From an uncultured Spirochaetales bacterium (lineage in GTDB: Bacteria; Spirochaetota; Spirochaetia; Sphaerochaetales; Sphaerochaetaceae), in the NCBI GenBank assembly GCA_949282255.1, contig CASDPA010000010.1, positions 1 through 64,000 on the forward strand: a stretch of 64,000 nucleotides of DNA. The letters run 5' to 3'. Positions within the stretch are counted from its first letter, which is position 1, and every line of letters begins with the position of its first letter. The position numbers and the translations under genes were made by a program. The notes under the pieces are model-generated. The model saw only the letters and a list, made by a program, of their open reading frames with translations, was not told the origin of the DNA and did not search any database. Positions 42,017-52,082 of the stretch are shown one piece after another.

Positions 42017-42831
42017 AAAAGCCTCCGGGAGGTCATGGATATCGCTTTATCCAAACGCACCCCCAACCTTCTTTGCCTTGATGAATTTATGCAATCCCTT
42101 ATTTGCTCAAAACAGATATCGCCGCTTTCCTTGACCGCGGAGAAAAAAGAAAAACCATTAAGCAAAAATCCTGTAAGCAAGGTTGCAAACAAATCTCCAG
42201 AGCCTGGAAACGAGACCATCAGATCCTCATATGAGAAGATCCTGATTTCCCCATCTGCATACGCAACGTTGGCAAGCATGCCTAACGAAAGAGGAACGCT
42301 TGTTATAACGAATTTAGAAGGTGCGATTTGTGATAATTTACCACAAAGCTTTTCTATATCAGAATTTAAATAGCTTTCTATACATTTAGAGGAAGAAAGG
42401 AAGGATGCCTCCGTAAGGTTCGGAGTAATAATATCCGCACTCTTTAGGAGCTCTTTCATCAGAGTTACGAACTCCTCATCCTTCCCCCCGTAAAGATTAC
42501 CGGAATCGGCAAAGGCCGGATCCAAAATTTTTAAGGCATCTTTCTCATTTGAAAAGATCTCTTCAAGCAATGGGATCTGTTCCTTTGAAGCCAGATATCC
42601 TGAGAAAACAGCAGAAAATACAGCCCCATGGCTCTTAATCATCTTATAATGGGCTTTCACATCCATGCTCAAGTCGCGTATATTGTTTTCATCAAAGCCA
42701 TCGGTCTGAGTGGAAAGGACCGCAGTCGGAATGACCGCGGTCTCAACTCCCATCGCCTCCAATACGGGAAGAACGACGGTAAGGCTTGATTTCGAATAAC
42801 AGGAAAGATCGTGGATCGCCAGTGCGTTCAT
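42013..42831 (-). CDS. pdxY: Pyridoxal/pyridoxamine kinase
   Basis: A 272-residue ribokinase-fold B6 vitamer kinase making pyridoxal phosphate. Features: I-H-D-L-S-C-Y-S-K-S at the N-terminus, P-T-A-V-L-S-T-Q-T-D, I-L-D-P-A-F-A-D, I-T-P-N-L-T-E-A and the catalytic/anion-hole G-S-G-D-L-F-A near residue 218. The last motif reads F-P-G-S-G-D, a normal variant. Coupled at both ends (four-base overlaps) to the hexokinase gene upstream and the nucleosidase gene downstream. The exact subgroup, PdxY or PdxK, is not certain. Confidence 0.85.
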   Translation of the reverse strand: MNALAIHDLSCYSKSSLTVVLPVLEAMGVETAVIPTAVLSTQTDGFDENNIRDLSMDVKAHYKMIKSHGAVFSAVFSGYLASKEQIPLLEEIFSNEKDALKILDPAFADSGNLYGGKDEEFVTLMKELLKSADIITPNLTEASFLSSSKCIESYLNSDIEKLCGKLSQIAPSKFVITSVPLSLGMLANVAYADGEIRIFSYEDLMVSFPGSGDLFATLLTGFLLNGFSFFSAVKESGDICFEQIRDCINSSRQRRLGVRLDKAISMTSRRLL

Positions 42832-44117
42832 ACGATCGCTCCGGCTATGGCCGCACCATAAACCGGGCTATCCGAGATATTGACCATCTTCACATACCGC
42901 CCATGCTTCTTGGTAAGGAAATCATGGAGATATTTTCTTGTATAGAACTCGAGGTTCTCTGTCTTATAGAATGTAGTTCCATCGGCGTTGATTATCACCG
43001 GATATCTCGGGTTTGTCCCAAGCCCGCTCTTGATGACAGCTGCGGCAAGATTGACTGCGGTAAGTTTTGCAGCCCTCTCTATTATCGCATCCAATATCCT
43101 GTAAAGAGCGTAGGCATCATCCTCATTATCAATCAGGCTTACAAGCACATAATCCCTATTGTGGGGCATTTCAAGATAGTTGGACATGAATGTGGTGCTG
43201 AGTGTGTCAATCTTATTGAACCTCATGCCGAACTCCTCGGAAAGGATACCCTCTTTTATCGCTTTGCGGATCACCATATGGCTGAAGGGGCCGAGGTATG
43301 CTCCGCTTATGGCCTTTTCCATATGGTAGAGCTCCGGATCCTTTGTCGAATCAAGGAACTCCCTGTCTATATCACCCAAAACAACATCCATACAACCGGA
43401 TTCAACATTGATTATCTGCTTTTCAGATCCCTGCCCGTTTATCTTTATGATATTCTCATTCTTTTCAGCATAAGCGGTGTTTGTACCCGTACCGAGAATG
43501 AATCCAACGTATCCTGAACAGATATCATTAGTCTTTGCTTTGGTGGCAAGAAGCGTTGCAACTGTATCGTTTACGACAGATATCTTCTTCTTGGAGACAT
43601 CGTAGCCACGTAAGGCAAGTTCGCCAAGAAGTGTCTTTCCAAGCGGCATGCCAATCACTTCCGGAGCCTTTATTTCCTTTGAAAAAACAAGAGGGATCCC
43701 ATCATGATCCGCAGTTATGTCCGCCGCATAAGAAAAGCAAAAACCGATTTTGTCGGATTTGTCTATAAGGCGCTCTATATTATCTGCCAATGTGGAGAAA
43801 AATTCCTTTGCGGTAACCTTTGCCTTTACACCGGGCATACCAACCTTCTTGAAATCACTGATTTCCGGACAAAGGTTCTCATCAAATGTCACAAGGCATG
43901 TCCTGAAATTCGTCCCACCAGCATCAAGGACAATCACACTGTCTCCTGGCTTGATGTTGCTATCCAATCCGCAATATGTCGGAATCATCCTCAGGCTGCT
44001 CTCTTCCCCTTTGAGACCCTTGTCCATTTCAGAAAGGAATTTACTGAGAAAAACCTCCTCATCGATTTTAGAGGCATCCAGATTATGCCTGAGAAGAAAA
44101 TCGTCTACCCTGTTCAT
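42828..44117 (-). CDS. Hexokinase, eukaryotic-type family
   Basis: A 429-residue sugar kinase. It matches the classical hexokinase family rather than ROK or Glk enzymes: phosphate-1 V-L-D-A-G-G-T-N-F-R near residue 64, sugar segment G-F-C-F-S-Y, the catalytic V-N-D-T-V-A-T-L (Asp), and G-F-I-L-G-T-G-T-N-T-A-Y-A-E near 208. Phosphorylates glucose using ATP by family. Such genes are rare in bacteria but known in treponemes. First gene of a coupled block with the B6 kinase and nucleosidase; ATG 20 bp after the upstream secreted-protein stop. Confidence 0.9.
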   Translation of the reverse strand: MNRVDDFLLRHNLDASKIDEEVFLSKFLSEMDKGLKGEESSLRMIPTYCGLDSNIKPGDSVIVLDAGGTNFRTCLVTFDENLCPEISDFKKVGMPGVKAKVTAKEFFSTLADNIERLIDKSDKIGFCFSYAADITADHDGIPLVFSKEIKAPEVIGMPLGKTLLGELALRGYDVSKKKISVVNDTVATLLATKAKTNDICSGYVGFILGTGTNTAYAEKNENIIKINGQGSEKQIINVESGCMDVVLGDIDREFLDSTKDPELYHMEKAISGAYLGPFSHMVIRKAIKEGILSEEFGMRFNKIDTLSTTFMSNYLEMPHNRDYVLVSLIDNEDDAYALYRILDAIIERAAKLTAVNLAAAVIKSGLGTNPRYPVIINADGTTFYKTENLEFYTRKYLHDFLTKKHGRYVKMVNISDSPVYGAAIAGAIV

Positions 44118-44136
44118 TTTCAGCTCCTTCTTTGTA

Positions 44137-44778
44137 TCAATATGTTATCACAAACGGCTCAAATGTTATGCTTTCACCATTCATTCTCAGTTTTTCGGAG
44201 TAGATGGTTATAACGCCATTCTCCCCTCCCCGTATCTCGATTTCCCCTTCCATCAGCACAACCTCGCCCAAACGTGTTCCACTGATTATAAGGCTCACCC
44301 AAATCGGGATTTTAAGCGACGACCAGTTCGACCCCTGACGGATTCCTCGCACCGAAGCATCCTCATCCCTGCGGGCCACAATGCTGCCATCCAAAATCAG
44401 CTCCCCCTTCTTATAAGCGGATGCTTCAAGGGAAATTATGGCCTTCTCCCTGAAAGGTGTCAGTGATGAGGCCTGCTTATTGAACAAAGTCTCATACCAT
44501 GTCCTTTCGGAATGGCTGTAAAAACTAAGAGAAGATGAATAATTGCTCAAGTCGCTTCGGGTAAAAGTGACTTTCACCGGACCATTATCTTCTCCTCCGA
44601 TCTCCAATCCCACTCCCTGGAGACGCACATTAGGACCTGCCACAGCGGAAGCAACAACAGAAAGCACCCCGTCCAATGTTCCGGAAAGCGCAATGTTGAC
44701 GTCCTTGTAACTTACCGCAGCCTCAACAGAACAACAGAAGACAAAACCCAAAAGAAAAGGAAGAAATCTCTTCTTCAT
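44137..44778 (-). CDS. Secreted protein, unknown function
   Basis: A 213-residue protein with a signal peptide, M-K-K-R-F-L-P-F-L-L-G-F-V-F-C-C-S, that may be cleaved after V-E-A-A or lipidated at one of the Cys (no perfect lipobox). The mature part is beta-rich, alternating hydrophobic and polar residues (V-G-L-E-I-G-G-E-D-N-G-P-V-K-V-T-F), and ends in F-V-I-T-Y. Not recognised. It lies upstream of hexokinase on the same strand by 19 bp and so is the likely first gene of that operon. Probably periplasmic or outer-membrane. Confidence 0.65.
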   Translation of the reverse strand: MKKRFLPFLLGFVFCCSVEAAVSYKDVNIALSGTLDGVLSVVASAVAGPNVRLQGVGLEIGGEDNGPVKVTFTRSDLSNYSSSLSFYSHSERTWYETLFNKQASSLTPFREKAIISLEASAYKKGELILDGSIVARRDEDASVRGIRQGSNWSSLKIPIWVSLIISGTRLGEVVLMEGEIEIRGGENGVITIYSEKLRMNGESITFEPFVITY

Positions 44779-44832
44779 TCCTGTCCTCCATCAATTGAAG
44801 ATATTAGCAAGGCTTTTGATGTGTTTCAACCG

Positions 44833-44861
44833 AAAAAAGGCCCCCTTTTGAAAAAAGGGGG
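44833..44861 (-). terminator. Intrinsic terminator after the MFS gene
   Basis: Nine-bp CCCCCTTTT / AAAAGGGGG stem with a three-base loop, then CC and six T on the minus strand, 14 bp past the MFS stop. Confidence 0.88.
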
Positions 44862-44874
44862 ATCAAAGCTCAGT

Positions 44875-46152
44875 TTAGAATGATGAATCAAATGAATTGA
44901 CTTCTTTTCTTGCCTGCTCGTCGTCAACCCTCCTCAAAAGCACGAAGCCGAGGATGAAAAGGATTATCAGCGATACGATTCCATATCTCTGCTGTCCTGT
45001 AATCAGTGTTACGATACCTACAAGCAGAGGACCTATGATGGCGGCAAACTTTCCAAGCATATTGAAGAACCCATAGAACTGACTTGATTGGTTCTGTGGA
45101 ATAAGCCGTGAGTAATAGCTTCTCGATAATGCTTGGATTCCTCCCTGGAACAGCCCAATGATGACCGCAAGTATATAAAAGTGTATCACTCTTGACATAA
45201 AGAACCCTACTATGGCTATCATCGCGTATGCAGCTATTGCAACAAGTATTGCCTGCTTTATTCCAATCTTTTTCCCGAAAAGATTATAAAGTATCGCCGC
45301 AGGGAATGCAACGAATTGCGTGATAAGAAGCGCAACAATCAAGCTTTCAGAGGGGAAACCTAAAGCGGTTCCGTAATCGGTAGCCATTCTGATTATCGTA
45401 TCAACACCGTCTATATAGCACCAATAGGCGATAAGAAACAAACCTGTATTCTTTAGCTTCTTCAGGCTCTTGAGAGTGGTCGCAATCTGCAGAAATCCCT
45501 CTTTGCAAGCCTGACGGATTGCCAGTTTGTCTTTTTTGGTATCCTTTACAAAGAAGAAGATCGGGAGCGAAAAAACAAGCCACCATATGCAAACCATTAA
45601 AAAGGACAGTTTGACAGCCTTAACACTATCACTTATCCCAAATTTTTCCGGCATGATGTACATAAGCACATTTATCAGAAACAGCAATCCCCCACCGATG
45701 TATCCCAGACTGTATCCCAAACAAGATACAAAATCCACTTTCTTTTCCGATGCGACGGAGGGAAGAAGTGAGTCGTAAAAAGTGTTCGCACCGCTGAAAC
45801 CGATGGTTGCCAGAACATAAAACACAACAGCAACAGGCCATTGTCCCATTCCAACAAGCCAAAGCGCACCGGTCATTGTCGAGCCAAGGAATGCAAAGAA
45901 GATGAGGAATTTCTTCCTGTATCCTCCCCTGTCAGCAATAGCTCCAAGAACAGGAGCCATGGCAGCAACAAACACACTAGCAAGCGAATTGGACAGTCCA
46001 AGATAAAATGTCGTTACGGCACTATCGCTGCCATATGCCCAATACTGCGAGAAAAAAATCGGAAAAAAAGCAGCCATGACCGTCGTTGCAAAAGCACTGT
46101 TTGCCCAATCATAAAGCGACCATGCCAGGATTTCCCGCTTGGAATCTTTCAT
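44875..46152 (-). CDS. MFS transporter, UMF1 / Atg22-like family
   Basis: A 425-residue membrane protein with about 12 helices. The opening W-S-L-Y-D-W-A-N-S-A-F-A-T-T-V is diagnostic of the UMF1/Atg22-like group; A-P-V-L-G-A-I-A-D-R-G-G-Y-R-K-K is the MFS loop 2-3 motif; L-S-R-S-Y-Y-S-R-L-I-P lies in the later half. Members export amino acids or other solutes from the cytoplasm or vacuole; substrate here is unknown. ATG 46152 has GGGAG upstream. Divergent from exonuclease I. Confidence 0.88.
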   Translation of the reverse strand: MKDSKREILAWSLYDWANSAFATTVMAAFFPIFFSQYWAYGSDSAVTTFYLGLSNSLASVFVAAMAPVLGAIADRGGYRKKFLIFFAFLGSTMTGALWLVGMGQWPVAVVFYVLATIGFSGANTFYDSLLPSVASEKKVDFVSCLGYSLGYIGGGLLFLINVLMYIMPEKFGISDSVKAVKLSFLMVCIWWLVFSLPIFFFVKDTKKDKLAIRQACKEGFLQIATTLKSLKKLKNTGLFLIAYWCYIDGVDTIIRMATDYGTALGFPSESLIVALLITQFVAFPAAILYNLFGKKIGIKQAILVAIAAYAMIAIVGFFMSRVIHFYILAVIIGLFQGGIQALSRSYYSRLIPQNQSSQFYGFFNMLGKFAAIIGPLLVGIVTLITGQQRYGIVSLIILFILGFVLLRRVDDEQARKEVNSFDSSF

Positions 46153-46219
46153 ATTAGTACTATCTCCCGCAAGACATCTTATCACAAATTAATGATAAAA
46201 TATGTTTACTTTGCGTTAA

Positions 46220-46248
46220 TTGGAACAAAAAAACATACCATTTATGCT
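46220..46248 (+). promoter_or_regulatory. Candidate promoter of exonuclease I gene
   Basis: TTGGAA (46220-46225), a 17-base gap, then TATGCT (46243-46248). The expected start point is only about six bases before the ATG at 46261, which also lacks a clear ribosome site, so the transcript may be nearly leaderless. Confidence 0.4.
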
Positions 46249-46260
46249 AGAATATTTATT

Positions 46261-47670
46261 ATGTACGATCAAAGAACCATCTTGTGGTATGACCTTGAAA
46301 CCTTCGGTCTCAATCCCAGGGTCGACAGGATTGCCCAGGCCGCTGCAATCAGGACGGACCTGGCACTTAACATAGTCGATGACCCTATTTTGCTATATTG
46401 CAAACTTAGCGATGATTATTTGCCAAACCCAGAATCCTGCATCCTCACCGGAATAACTCCAGACGAGGTGGAGGAAAAAGGCATCGGAGAATATGATTTC
46501 ATAAAACGCCTCAATGACGAGTTTCTTGTTCCGGGAACAATCGGTTGTGGTTATAACAACATGGGTTTTGATGACGAGTGCATCCGAGCCACACTCTACC
46601 GCAACCTCTTTGACCCTTACGAAAGGGAAAATTTCCAAGGCCGTTCGCGCTGGGACATAATCAATCTTGTCAGAGCAACAAGGGATCTGCGCCCTGATGG
46701 CATCTGCTTTGAAAAAAAGAATCCTGAAACAGGATGGACATCATTCCGGCTTACAGACCTGACAGAGGAAAATGGGATAAACCAGGATGGGGCGCATGAT
46801 GCGCTTGTGGATGTACGGGCGACAATAGCAATTGCAAAACTGATAAAAAACCGACAGCCGCGCCTATATTCCTACGCATTCCAACACCGCAGCAAGAACG
46901 ACATATGGAATCTGCTTGATGTAGAAAGGATGATTCCCATGCTCCATACACATCCAATGTATGCCTCTGAATATGGCAATACCCATCCGATCCTCCCCAT
47001 CTGGAGAAATAAGAAACGAAGCAATGATATATGGTGCTTTGATTTGACTAAAGATTTTTCATCCGATATCGGAACTTCAGATATCAGAGATACAGGAATA
47101 ATACGTATCGCCACCAACAAATGCCCGTTCATCGCACCTTTGAGCGTTTTAGATTCTGCAAGCGAAAAGCGCCTTGGATTCACAAAAGCTGAAATTGAAG
47201 AAAAAGCCGCAATGATCAGGAAGAAGCAACCCGAGATAGCAATGCTTGCCGAGAAGTTTTCTTCTCAAGAATTTTTAGATGGTGAAACGGATCCGGATTA
47301 TACAATCTACGAGCGTTTTATAAGCGATGCCGACAAGGCGGCAATGAAAAGGATTGCAAAGTTGGATCCCAAAGAAAAGCTTGAAAGTGGAGAGCATAAT
47401 TTTGAGGATGCAAAATATCATAAGCTGCTTTGGCGTCTTGTAGCACGCAACTGGCCTGAGGCCCTAAGCGAAAACGGTAAAAGGCAATGGAAAAATTTTT
47501 GTGCATCGAGACTGATCAATCCTCCAAGCAAATCATCCAGGACCATTGAGCTCTTTTTGAGAGAATGTCAGGATGGAATCGACAGCATCGATACCGATCC
47601 TGAAAAGAAGAAAATTTACCTCAGCCTGAAAAACTGGGCGCAGAGGCTTGAAGAAAGAGTTTTGTCTTGA
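46261..47670 (+). CDS. sbcB: Exodeoxyribonuclease I
   Basis: A 469-residue 3'-to-5' single-strand exonuclease of the DnaQ fold (Escherichia coli ExoI is 475). ExoI motif W-Y-D-L-E-T-F-G at residues 9-16 holds the first catalytic Asp/Glu; G-Y-N-N-M-G-F-D-D-E near 98 is ExoII; the H-D-A-L-V-D-V-R-A-T near 178 is ExoIII with catalytic His/Asp. The SH3-like domain and helical C-terminal domain follow. ATG 46261 is chosen since the domain starts there; the open frame extends 140 codons upstream into the MFS gene but that is opposite-strand shadow. Processes ssDNA ends in repair. Confidence 0.94.
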   Translation: MYDQRTILWYDLETFGLNPRVDRIAQAAAIRTDLALNIVDDPILLYCKLSDDYLPNPESCILTGITPDEVEEKGIGEYDFIKRLNDEFLVPGTIGCGYNNMGFDDECIRATLYRNLFDPYERENFQGRSRWDIINLVRATRDLRPDGICFEKKNPETGWTSFRLTDLTEENGINQDGAHDALVDVRATIAIAKLIKNRQPRLYSYAFQHRSKNDIWNLLDVERMIPMLHTHPMYASEYGNTHPILPIWRNKKRSNDIWCFDLTKDFSSDIGTSDIRDTGIIRIATNKCPFIAPLSVLDSASEKRLGFTKAEIEEKAAMIRKKQPEIAMLAEKFSSQEFLDGETDPDYTIYERFISDADKAAMKRIAKLDPKEKLESGEHNFEDAKYHKLLWRLVARNWPEALSENGKRQWKNFCASRLINPPSKSSRTIELFLRECQDGIDSIDTDPEKKKIYLSLKNWAQRLEERVLS

Positions 47671-47687
47671 TTTATTGGATATAGATT

Positions 47688-48506
47688 ATGGGAAAAGAGA
47701 ATCAGGCTACGGTTAAATATGCATTTATCGCGGGAAGTGAAAGCGGACTTGCCCAGGCCGCGATCAAGGTGTTTCCACAATACTATCATCTTTTTTGTGC
47801 GGATATACGATATAAGGAGATAATAGAATGCGGAAACCGCACAATGATTCCTTTGGATGTCACCGATTTATCATCGGTTATGGCGGCAAGGGATTACATT
47901 ATGCAAAAAACTGACAACCTGGATATCGTCACCTGCTTTGCCGGAATAGTGACGCTCGGTTCAATGGTGGAGCTTCCTGCCGATTCCATGGAAAAGATAA
48001 TGCAGGTGAATTTCTTGTCCCAGTACAGGATCAACAATCTTTTCTTCCCTTTTTTAAAAAAGGCAGGCGGAAGAATAATAACCATATCCAGCGAATACGG
48101 CAGGCTTGATGCACTTCCCATACATGGATATTATGCAGTGACAAAGCATGCGCTTGAGGTCTATAACGATTCTTTGAGGCGGGAACTGCAAAAGTCAGGA
48201 GTTTCTGTGACCGCAATCCGCCCTGGAGCATTCAAAACCAGCCTTCAAGGTGGGATTGAAAAACAATTTGAAAGCCTGCTTGATTCAACAGTGATGTACA
48301 AAAGCATCCTTACTAAAATGAAATTCCTGATGACTGGAGAATTGAAGAAAGCAAAGGATCCGGTTATTTTTGCAAAAACCTTCAAAAAAGCGGCATTTGC
48401 AAAAAGGCCCAGAAGATATTACAACGTAAAGAACAGCTTCAAGATGAGACTCCTTTCCGCTCTTCCATGCAGTTTTCAGGATTTCATATTCCGGCTGTTT
48501 TTATAA
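47688..48506 (+). CDS. Short-chain dehydrogenase/reductase
   Basis: A 272-residue SDR. The cofactor loop is A-G-S-E-S-G-L-A-Q-A (variant of T-G-x3-G-x-G), with L-D-V-T-D-L and C-F-A-G-I for N-A-G. Catalytic Ser lies in I-T-I-S-S-E and the Y-Y-A-V-T-K supplies Tyr/Lys. The C-terminal half R-P-G-A-F-K-T-S-L is typical of classical SDRs. Substrate unknown. Starts 17 bp after exonuclease I and overlaps the convergent cardiolipin synthase gene by six bases. Confidence 0.85.
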   Translation: MGKENQATVKYAFIAGSESGLAQAAIKVFPQYYHLFCADIRYKEIIECGNRTMIPLDVTDLSSVMAARDYIMQKTDNLDIVTCFAGIVTLGSMVELPADSMEKIMQVNFLSQYRINNLFFPFLKKAGGRIITISSEYGRLDALPIHGYYAVTKHALEVYNDSLRRELQKSGVSVTAIRPGAFKTSLQGGIEKQFESLLDSTVMYKSILTKMKFLMTGELKKAKDPVIFAKTFKKAAFAKRPRRYYNVKNSFKMRLLSALPCSFQDFIFRLFL

Positions 48507-50075
48507 AAGCGGAGCGACGAATTTCAACAAAGATCCGCAAAGGCCTTCAAAAAGTCCTGGCTTCCAAGCGGAAGGATCAATCTTTTCAGATACGGAAAAT
48601 ATCTTCTCAAAGTCCGCCCTGATATCTTTGATGGAGTTCTTCTTATAAATCATAACCCCGTTCTCAAAATGCAAGTAAAGCGACCTGTAATCGAGATTGA
48701 CAGTACCGACGGTTGCGACCCTGTCATCAGATAAAAACAGCTTGGAGTGTACAAACCCCGGCAGAAATTCATATATGGACACGCCGGCAGACAACAACTC
48801 ACGATAATGGGTTTTTGCAAGGGCAAATGCATATTTCTTATCAGGCACATGCGGAAGGACGATGCGCACATCAACACCACGCTTTGCAGCCCTTGTCAAA
48901 GAAGAAAGCATCTCGCCATCCAATATCAGATAAGGCGTCATTATCCAACAATAGGAACATGAGGCTCCAAGAATATTCTGATAAACGCTCTCTCCAACCC
49001 GTTCGTTATCCAATGGGGAATCGGCATAAGGTATCACACAACCGTCCTCTACCGGTAAAGAATATTTTTTGAGATAAGGAGAGTATCCATCCCCTGGACC
49101 TATGGAATTCCAAATACTCAAAAACATCACAGTCATAGAAGAGACCGCCTCGCCCTCCAACCTTAGGCAGGTATCCTTCCAAAGTCCGTATACGTTTTTA
49201 CGGTTGATATACTCATCTGCAAGATTGATTCCGCCTGTATATGAAATCTTGTTATCTACCACAAGAATCTTACGGTGATCCCTGTTATTGTAATGGGATG
49301 ATACGAAAGGCGTGAACGGGGAAAAAACCCTGCACCGTATGCCTATGTGCTCCAATTTCTTATAATACGAATACGGCACGCGAGCCAATGCGTTCAGCCC
49401 GTCATAAATCAGGCGGACCTCGACACCAGAAGCGGCCTTATCTGCAAGAATCCTCAATATCCGGCCGAACATCAGCCCTTCTTCGATGATGAAATACTCA
49501 AGGAAAATGAATTTCTCCGCCTTTTCCAGATCTTGCAGGATATGGGAAAATGCATCCTCTCCTGATGGGAAATACGAGGTTTCTGTGTGGGTGAAAACTG
49601 ACGCATCGGCATATTTCTCCAGATACACGGCCTGGTCGAACAGGAATCTTTCCTTATCCTTGAGAAACAGCTTCAGCTCCTTATCATCAGCCCGGTAGGC
49701 GAGCGCCCTTTTCTGTTCTTCCGCAATAAAATGTTTCTGCGCCTTGTGCCCTATATCCATGCGGAGATAAATATATAATGGAATACCAGCAACAGGGAAA
49801 ACCGAAATGATGAAAAACCACGTCAGCTTCACGCTGTTATTCACAGGCCTGTTTATGATTATTACCATGAAAATCAGGGAAAGGATTCCAGTTAAACTGA
49901 AATAAACGCTTCCATAGCGTTTCCAGAAATCATAAAAAAGAAGAAATGCAAAAATTATCTGCAAAAGGATAAAGATGCACACGATGCCGGTACGGCCGAA
50001 GACTATGTTTATCCAGCTTTTCCTCCTCCTTTTTCCCAAAAGGTTGAGGACACGGCCCTGATTATTTCCTTCCAT
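48501..50075 (-). CDS. cls: Cardiolipin synthase
   Basis: A 524-residue phospholipase D-superfamily protein making cardiolipin from phosphatidylglycerol. Two or three N-terminal membrane helices (around residues 22-110) precede two PLD domains with H-x-K-x4-D motifs: R-D-H-R-K-I-L-V-V-D near 270 and V-H-S-K-L-F-L-S-D-D near 448, each followed by the G-G-I-N or G-T-V-N segment. Start ATG 50075 fits the usual N-terminus better than 50105. No ribosome site is obvious. The second PLD protein of the window is the lipoprotein at 62145. Confidence 0.93.
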   Translation of the reverse strand: MEGNNQGRVLNLLGKRRRKSWINIVFGRTGIVCIFILLQIIFAFLLFYDFWKRYGSVYFSLTGILSLIFMVIIINRPVNNSVKLTWFFIISVFPVAGIPLYIYLRMDIGHKAQKHFIAEEQKRALAYRADDKELKLFLKDKERFLFDQAVYLEKYADASVFTHTETSYFPSGEDAFSHILQDLEKAEKFIFLEYFIIEEGLMFGRILRILADKAASGVEVRLIYDGLNALARVPYSYYKKLEHIGIRCRVFSPFTPFVSSHYNNRDHRKILVVDNKISYTGGINLADEYINRKNVYGLWKDTCLRLEGEAVSSMTVMFLSIWNSIGPGDGYSPYLKKYSLPVEDGCVIPYADSPLDNERVGESVYQNILGASCSYCWIMTPYLILDGEMLSSLTRAAKRGVDVRIVLPHVPDKKYAFALAKTHYRELLSAGVSIYEFLPGFVHSKLFLSDDRVATVGTVNLDYRSLYLHFENGVMIYKKNSIKDIRADFEKIFSVSEKIDPSAWKPGLFEGLCGSLLKFVAPLL

Positions 50076-50144
50076 GTGTAAAAGGTAGCACAGTCCGACG
50101 TGCAATGGAACAGAAAACGTATCTAGAAATTACCTTGTTCTTAA

Positions 50145-50153
50145 TGCTATAAT
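50145..50153 (+). promoter_or_regulatory. Extended -10 promoter of prfA
   Basis: TGCTATAAT, an extended -10 match, 23 bp before the prfA ATG; no good -35 at normal spacing. Start point expected near 50160, leaving a short leader with AGGAG. Confidence 0.6.
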
Positions 50154-50175
50154 CCTAACCTCAGGAGCAGGTCAG

Positions 50176-51240
50176 ATGTTAGAAAAACTTCCAGATTTCC
50201 AAAGTCAGCTTCAGAGCTTGGACAAAAAGCTTGCCGAACCGGAAGTGATGTCCGATATGAAGACATATAAAAGCCTGATGGTTGAACGCAGCCATATCGC
50301 GCCGATCGTCGAAAAGCTCGAGGAGATGAAAAGCCTGGAGGAACAGAAAATTGATGCGGAGGAACTTCTAAAGGGGGAAACGGATGGAGGCATCATCGAG
50401 CTTGCAAAATCCGAAATAGCCGAGTTGGAAGATAAGCTGAAAAAATGTGAAAGGGAATGCAAGATGCTTCTTATTCCACCAGACCCGCTTGACGGAAAAA
50501 ACATCATAATGGAAATCAGAGCCGGCACAGGAGGCGAAGAAGCGGCGCTTTTTGCCTCGGATATGTTCCGCATGTACAGCCATTACGCCGATTCGAAAAG
50601 GTGGAAGATCGAGATAATCAGCCAGAACGAGACGGGAATCGGTGGCTTGAAGGAAATCGTATTCTCGATCACGGGAAAAGATGTGTACGGCAGCCTGAGG
50701 TACGAATCCGGTGTTCACCGCGTCCAAAGGGTGCCGGAAACGGAATCAGGAGGAAGAATCCATACTTCTGCAGTAACAGTCGCAGTGCTTCCGGAAGCGG
50801 AAGAGACGGATATTGAAATACGGCAGGAGGATCTCAAAATAGATGTGATGAGAGCCGGAGGCCCCGGAGGACAGTGCGTCAACACCACAGACAGCGCTGT
50901 CAGGATCACACATATTCCGACAGGCATCGTCGTAATCTGTCAGGATGAGAAAAGCCAGATAAAGAACAAAGCAAAGGCACTGAGAGTGCTCAGAAGCCGT
51001 CTATATGATATGGAAGAGGCAAAGAAGCAGAAGGAACGTGCCGATGCAAGAAAAAACCAGGTCGGCTCCGGAGACAGGTCCGAACGGATAAGAACATATA
51101 ATTTCCCTCAGAACAGAGTAACCGATCACAGGATAAATCTCACGCTATACAAGCTTGAATTGATAATGAACGGGGATTTGGAGGAGCTGATAGAGGCCCT
51201 CAAGATCCAAGCGGGCGAACAGGCGCTGAAAGAGGCATGA
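50176..51240 (+). CDS. prfA: Peptide chain release factor 1
   Basis: Class I release factor reading UAA and UAG. The 354-residue protein has the [14 protein letters not shown] segment with P-E-T as the anticodon-like P-x-T tripeptide (RF2 would have S-P-F), and the peptidyl-transferase-centre loop G-G-P-G-G-Q-C-V-N near residue 228, whose Gln is methylated by PrmC encoded next door. The two genes overlap by four bases (ATGA). An extended -10 promoter precedes it. Confidence 0.97.
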   Translation: MLEKLPDFQSQLQSLDKKLAEPEVMSDMKTYKSLMVERSHIAPIVEKLEEMKSLEEQKIDAEELLKGETDGGIIELAKSEIAELEDKLKKCERECKMLLIPPDPLDGKNIIMEIRAGTGGEEAALFASDMFRMYSHYADSKRWKIEIISQNETGIGGLKEIVFSITGKDVYGSLRYESGVHRVQRVPETESGGRIHTSAVTVAVLPEAEETDIEIRQEDLKIDVMRAGGPGGQCVNTTDSAVRITHIPTGIVVICQDEKSQIKNKAKALRVLRSRLYDMEEAKKQKERADARKNQVGSGDRSERIRTYNFPQNRVTDHRINLTLYKLELIMNGDLEELIEALKIQAGEQALKEA

Positions 51241-52082
51241 CCCTAAAAAGGCTCAAATGGGAGCTCATTTCCACCTTAAAAGACTTGGATCTTCCGGATT
51301 TGGAAGCAAGGCTCATAATCCGGCATGTACTTTCACTAAGCGATATGGAACAGATCATCAGGGCGGATGATGGAATCTCTGATGAAGATGCGGTAATATG
51401 TCTTGATCTGGCAAGAAAACGTATCAATGGGACACCCATGTCCTACATCACAGGAAAAAAGGAATTCTATGGGCTGGAATTCACTGTGAATGAGAATGTC
51501 CTGATACCCCGGCCGGAAACGGAGATCCTTGTTTTTGAAGCAATCTCCTACCTAAAAGGAATTACAAAGCCTGTCGTATTGGATTTATGTACCGGTTCCG
51601 GTTGCATAGCCGCTTCCGTCCAAAAAAACATCCCTGATGCAGAAGTATGCATTTCCGATATATCAAAAGAGGCTTTGGAAACAGCGTTGAGCAATTTCAA
51701 GCGTCTTACAGGAAAATATCCCAAAGCCTTCCTAGGTGACCTTTTTTCTCCGATTGAAAGCAATCTTCTTTTCGATGCAATCTGCACAAACCCCCCATAC
51801 ATCGCAGAAAAATGGTATGGCGGGCTGGAAAAGGACGTGAAGAAGGAGCCGCAAAGTGCCCTGATCGGAGGCGGTGAGGACGGGCTTGATATAATCAGAA
51901 GGATCATTTCAGAATCTGGCAGACATATCAAAAGGGGCGGATTGCTCATAATCGAAGCGGATTACAGGCAGATAAGCGCAATAAAGAATCTGATGGAGCA
52001 AAATGGCTTTACGGATGTTTCCGCAGTTAAAGATCTTGCAGGAAAAGAAAGATGCGTAAGAGGTATCTTTCAATCGTCATGA
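51237..52082 (+). CDS. prmC: Release factor glutamine methyltransferase
   Basis: Methylates the GGQ glutamine of release factors with SAM. The 281-residue protein has the N-terminal five-helix domain (1-80, with [15 protein letters not shown]), the SAM loop [13 protein letters not shown] near 119 and the N5-glutamine motif T-N-P-P-Y-I near 183. Translationally coupled to prfA. Convergent with the LysR gene; an inverted repeat bounds the gap. Confidence 0.96.
   Translation: MTLKRLKWELISTLKDLDLPDLEARLIIRHVLSLSDMEQIIRADDGISDEDAVICLDLARKRINGTPMSYITGKKEFYGLEFTVNENVLIPRPETEILVFEAISYLKGITKPVVLDLCTGSGCIAASVQKNIPDAEVCISDISKEALETALSNFKRLTGKYPKAFLGDLFSPIESNLLFDAICTNPPYIAEKWYGGLEKDVKKEPQSALIGGGEDGLDIIRRIISESGRHIKRGGLLIIEADYRQISAIKNLMEQNGFTDVSAVKDLAGKERCVRGIFQSS

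Noticed and set aside
45841-46260. 140-codon N-terminal extension of exonuclease I
   Set aside because: The extension is antisense to the MFS gene and does not resemble a protein domain; the ExoI fold begins at ATG 46261.
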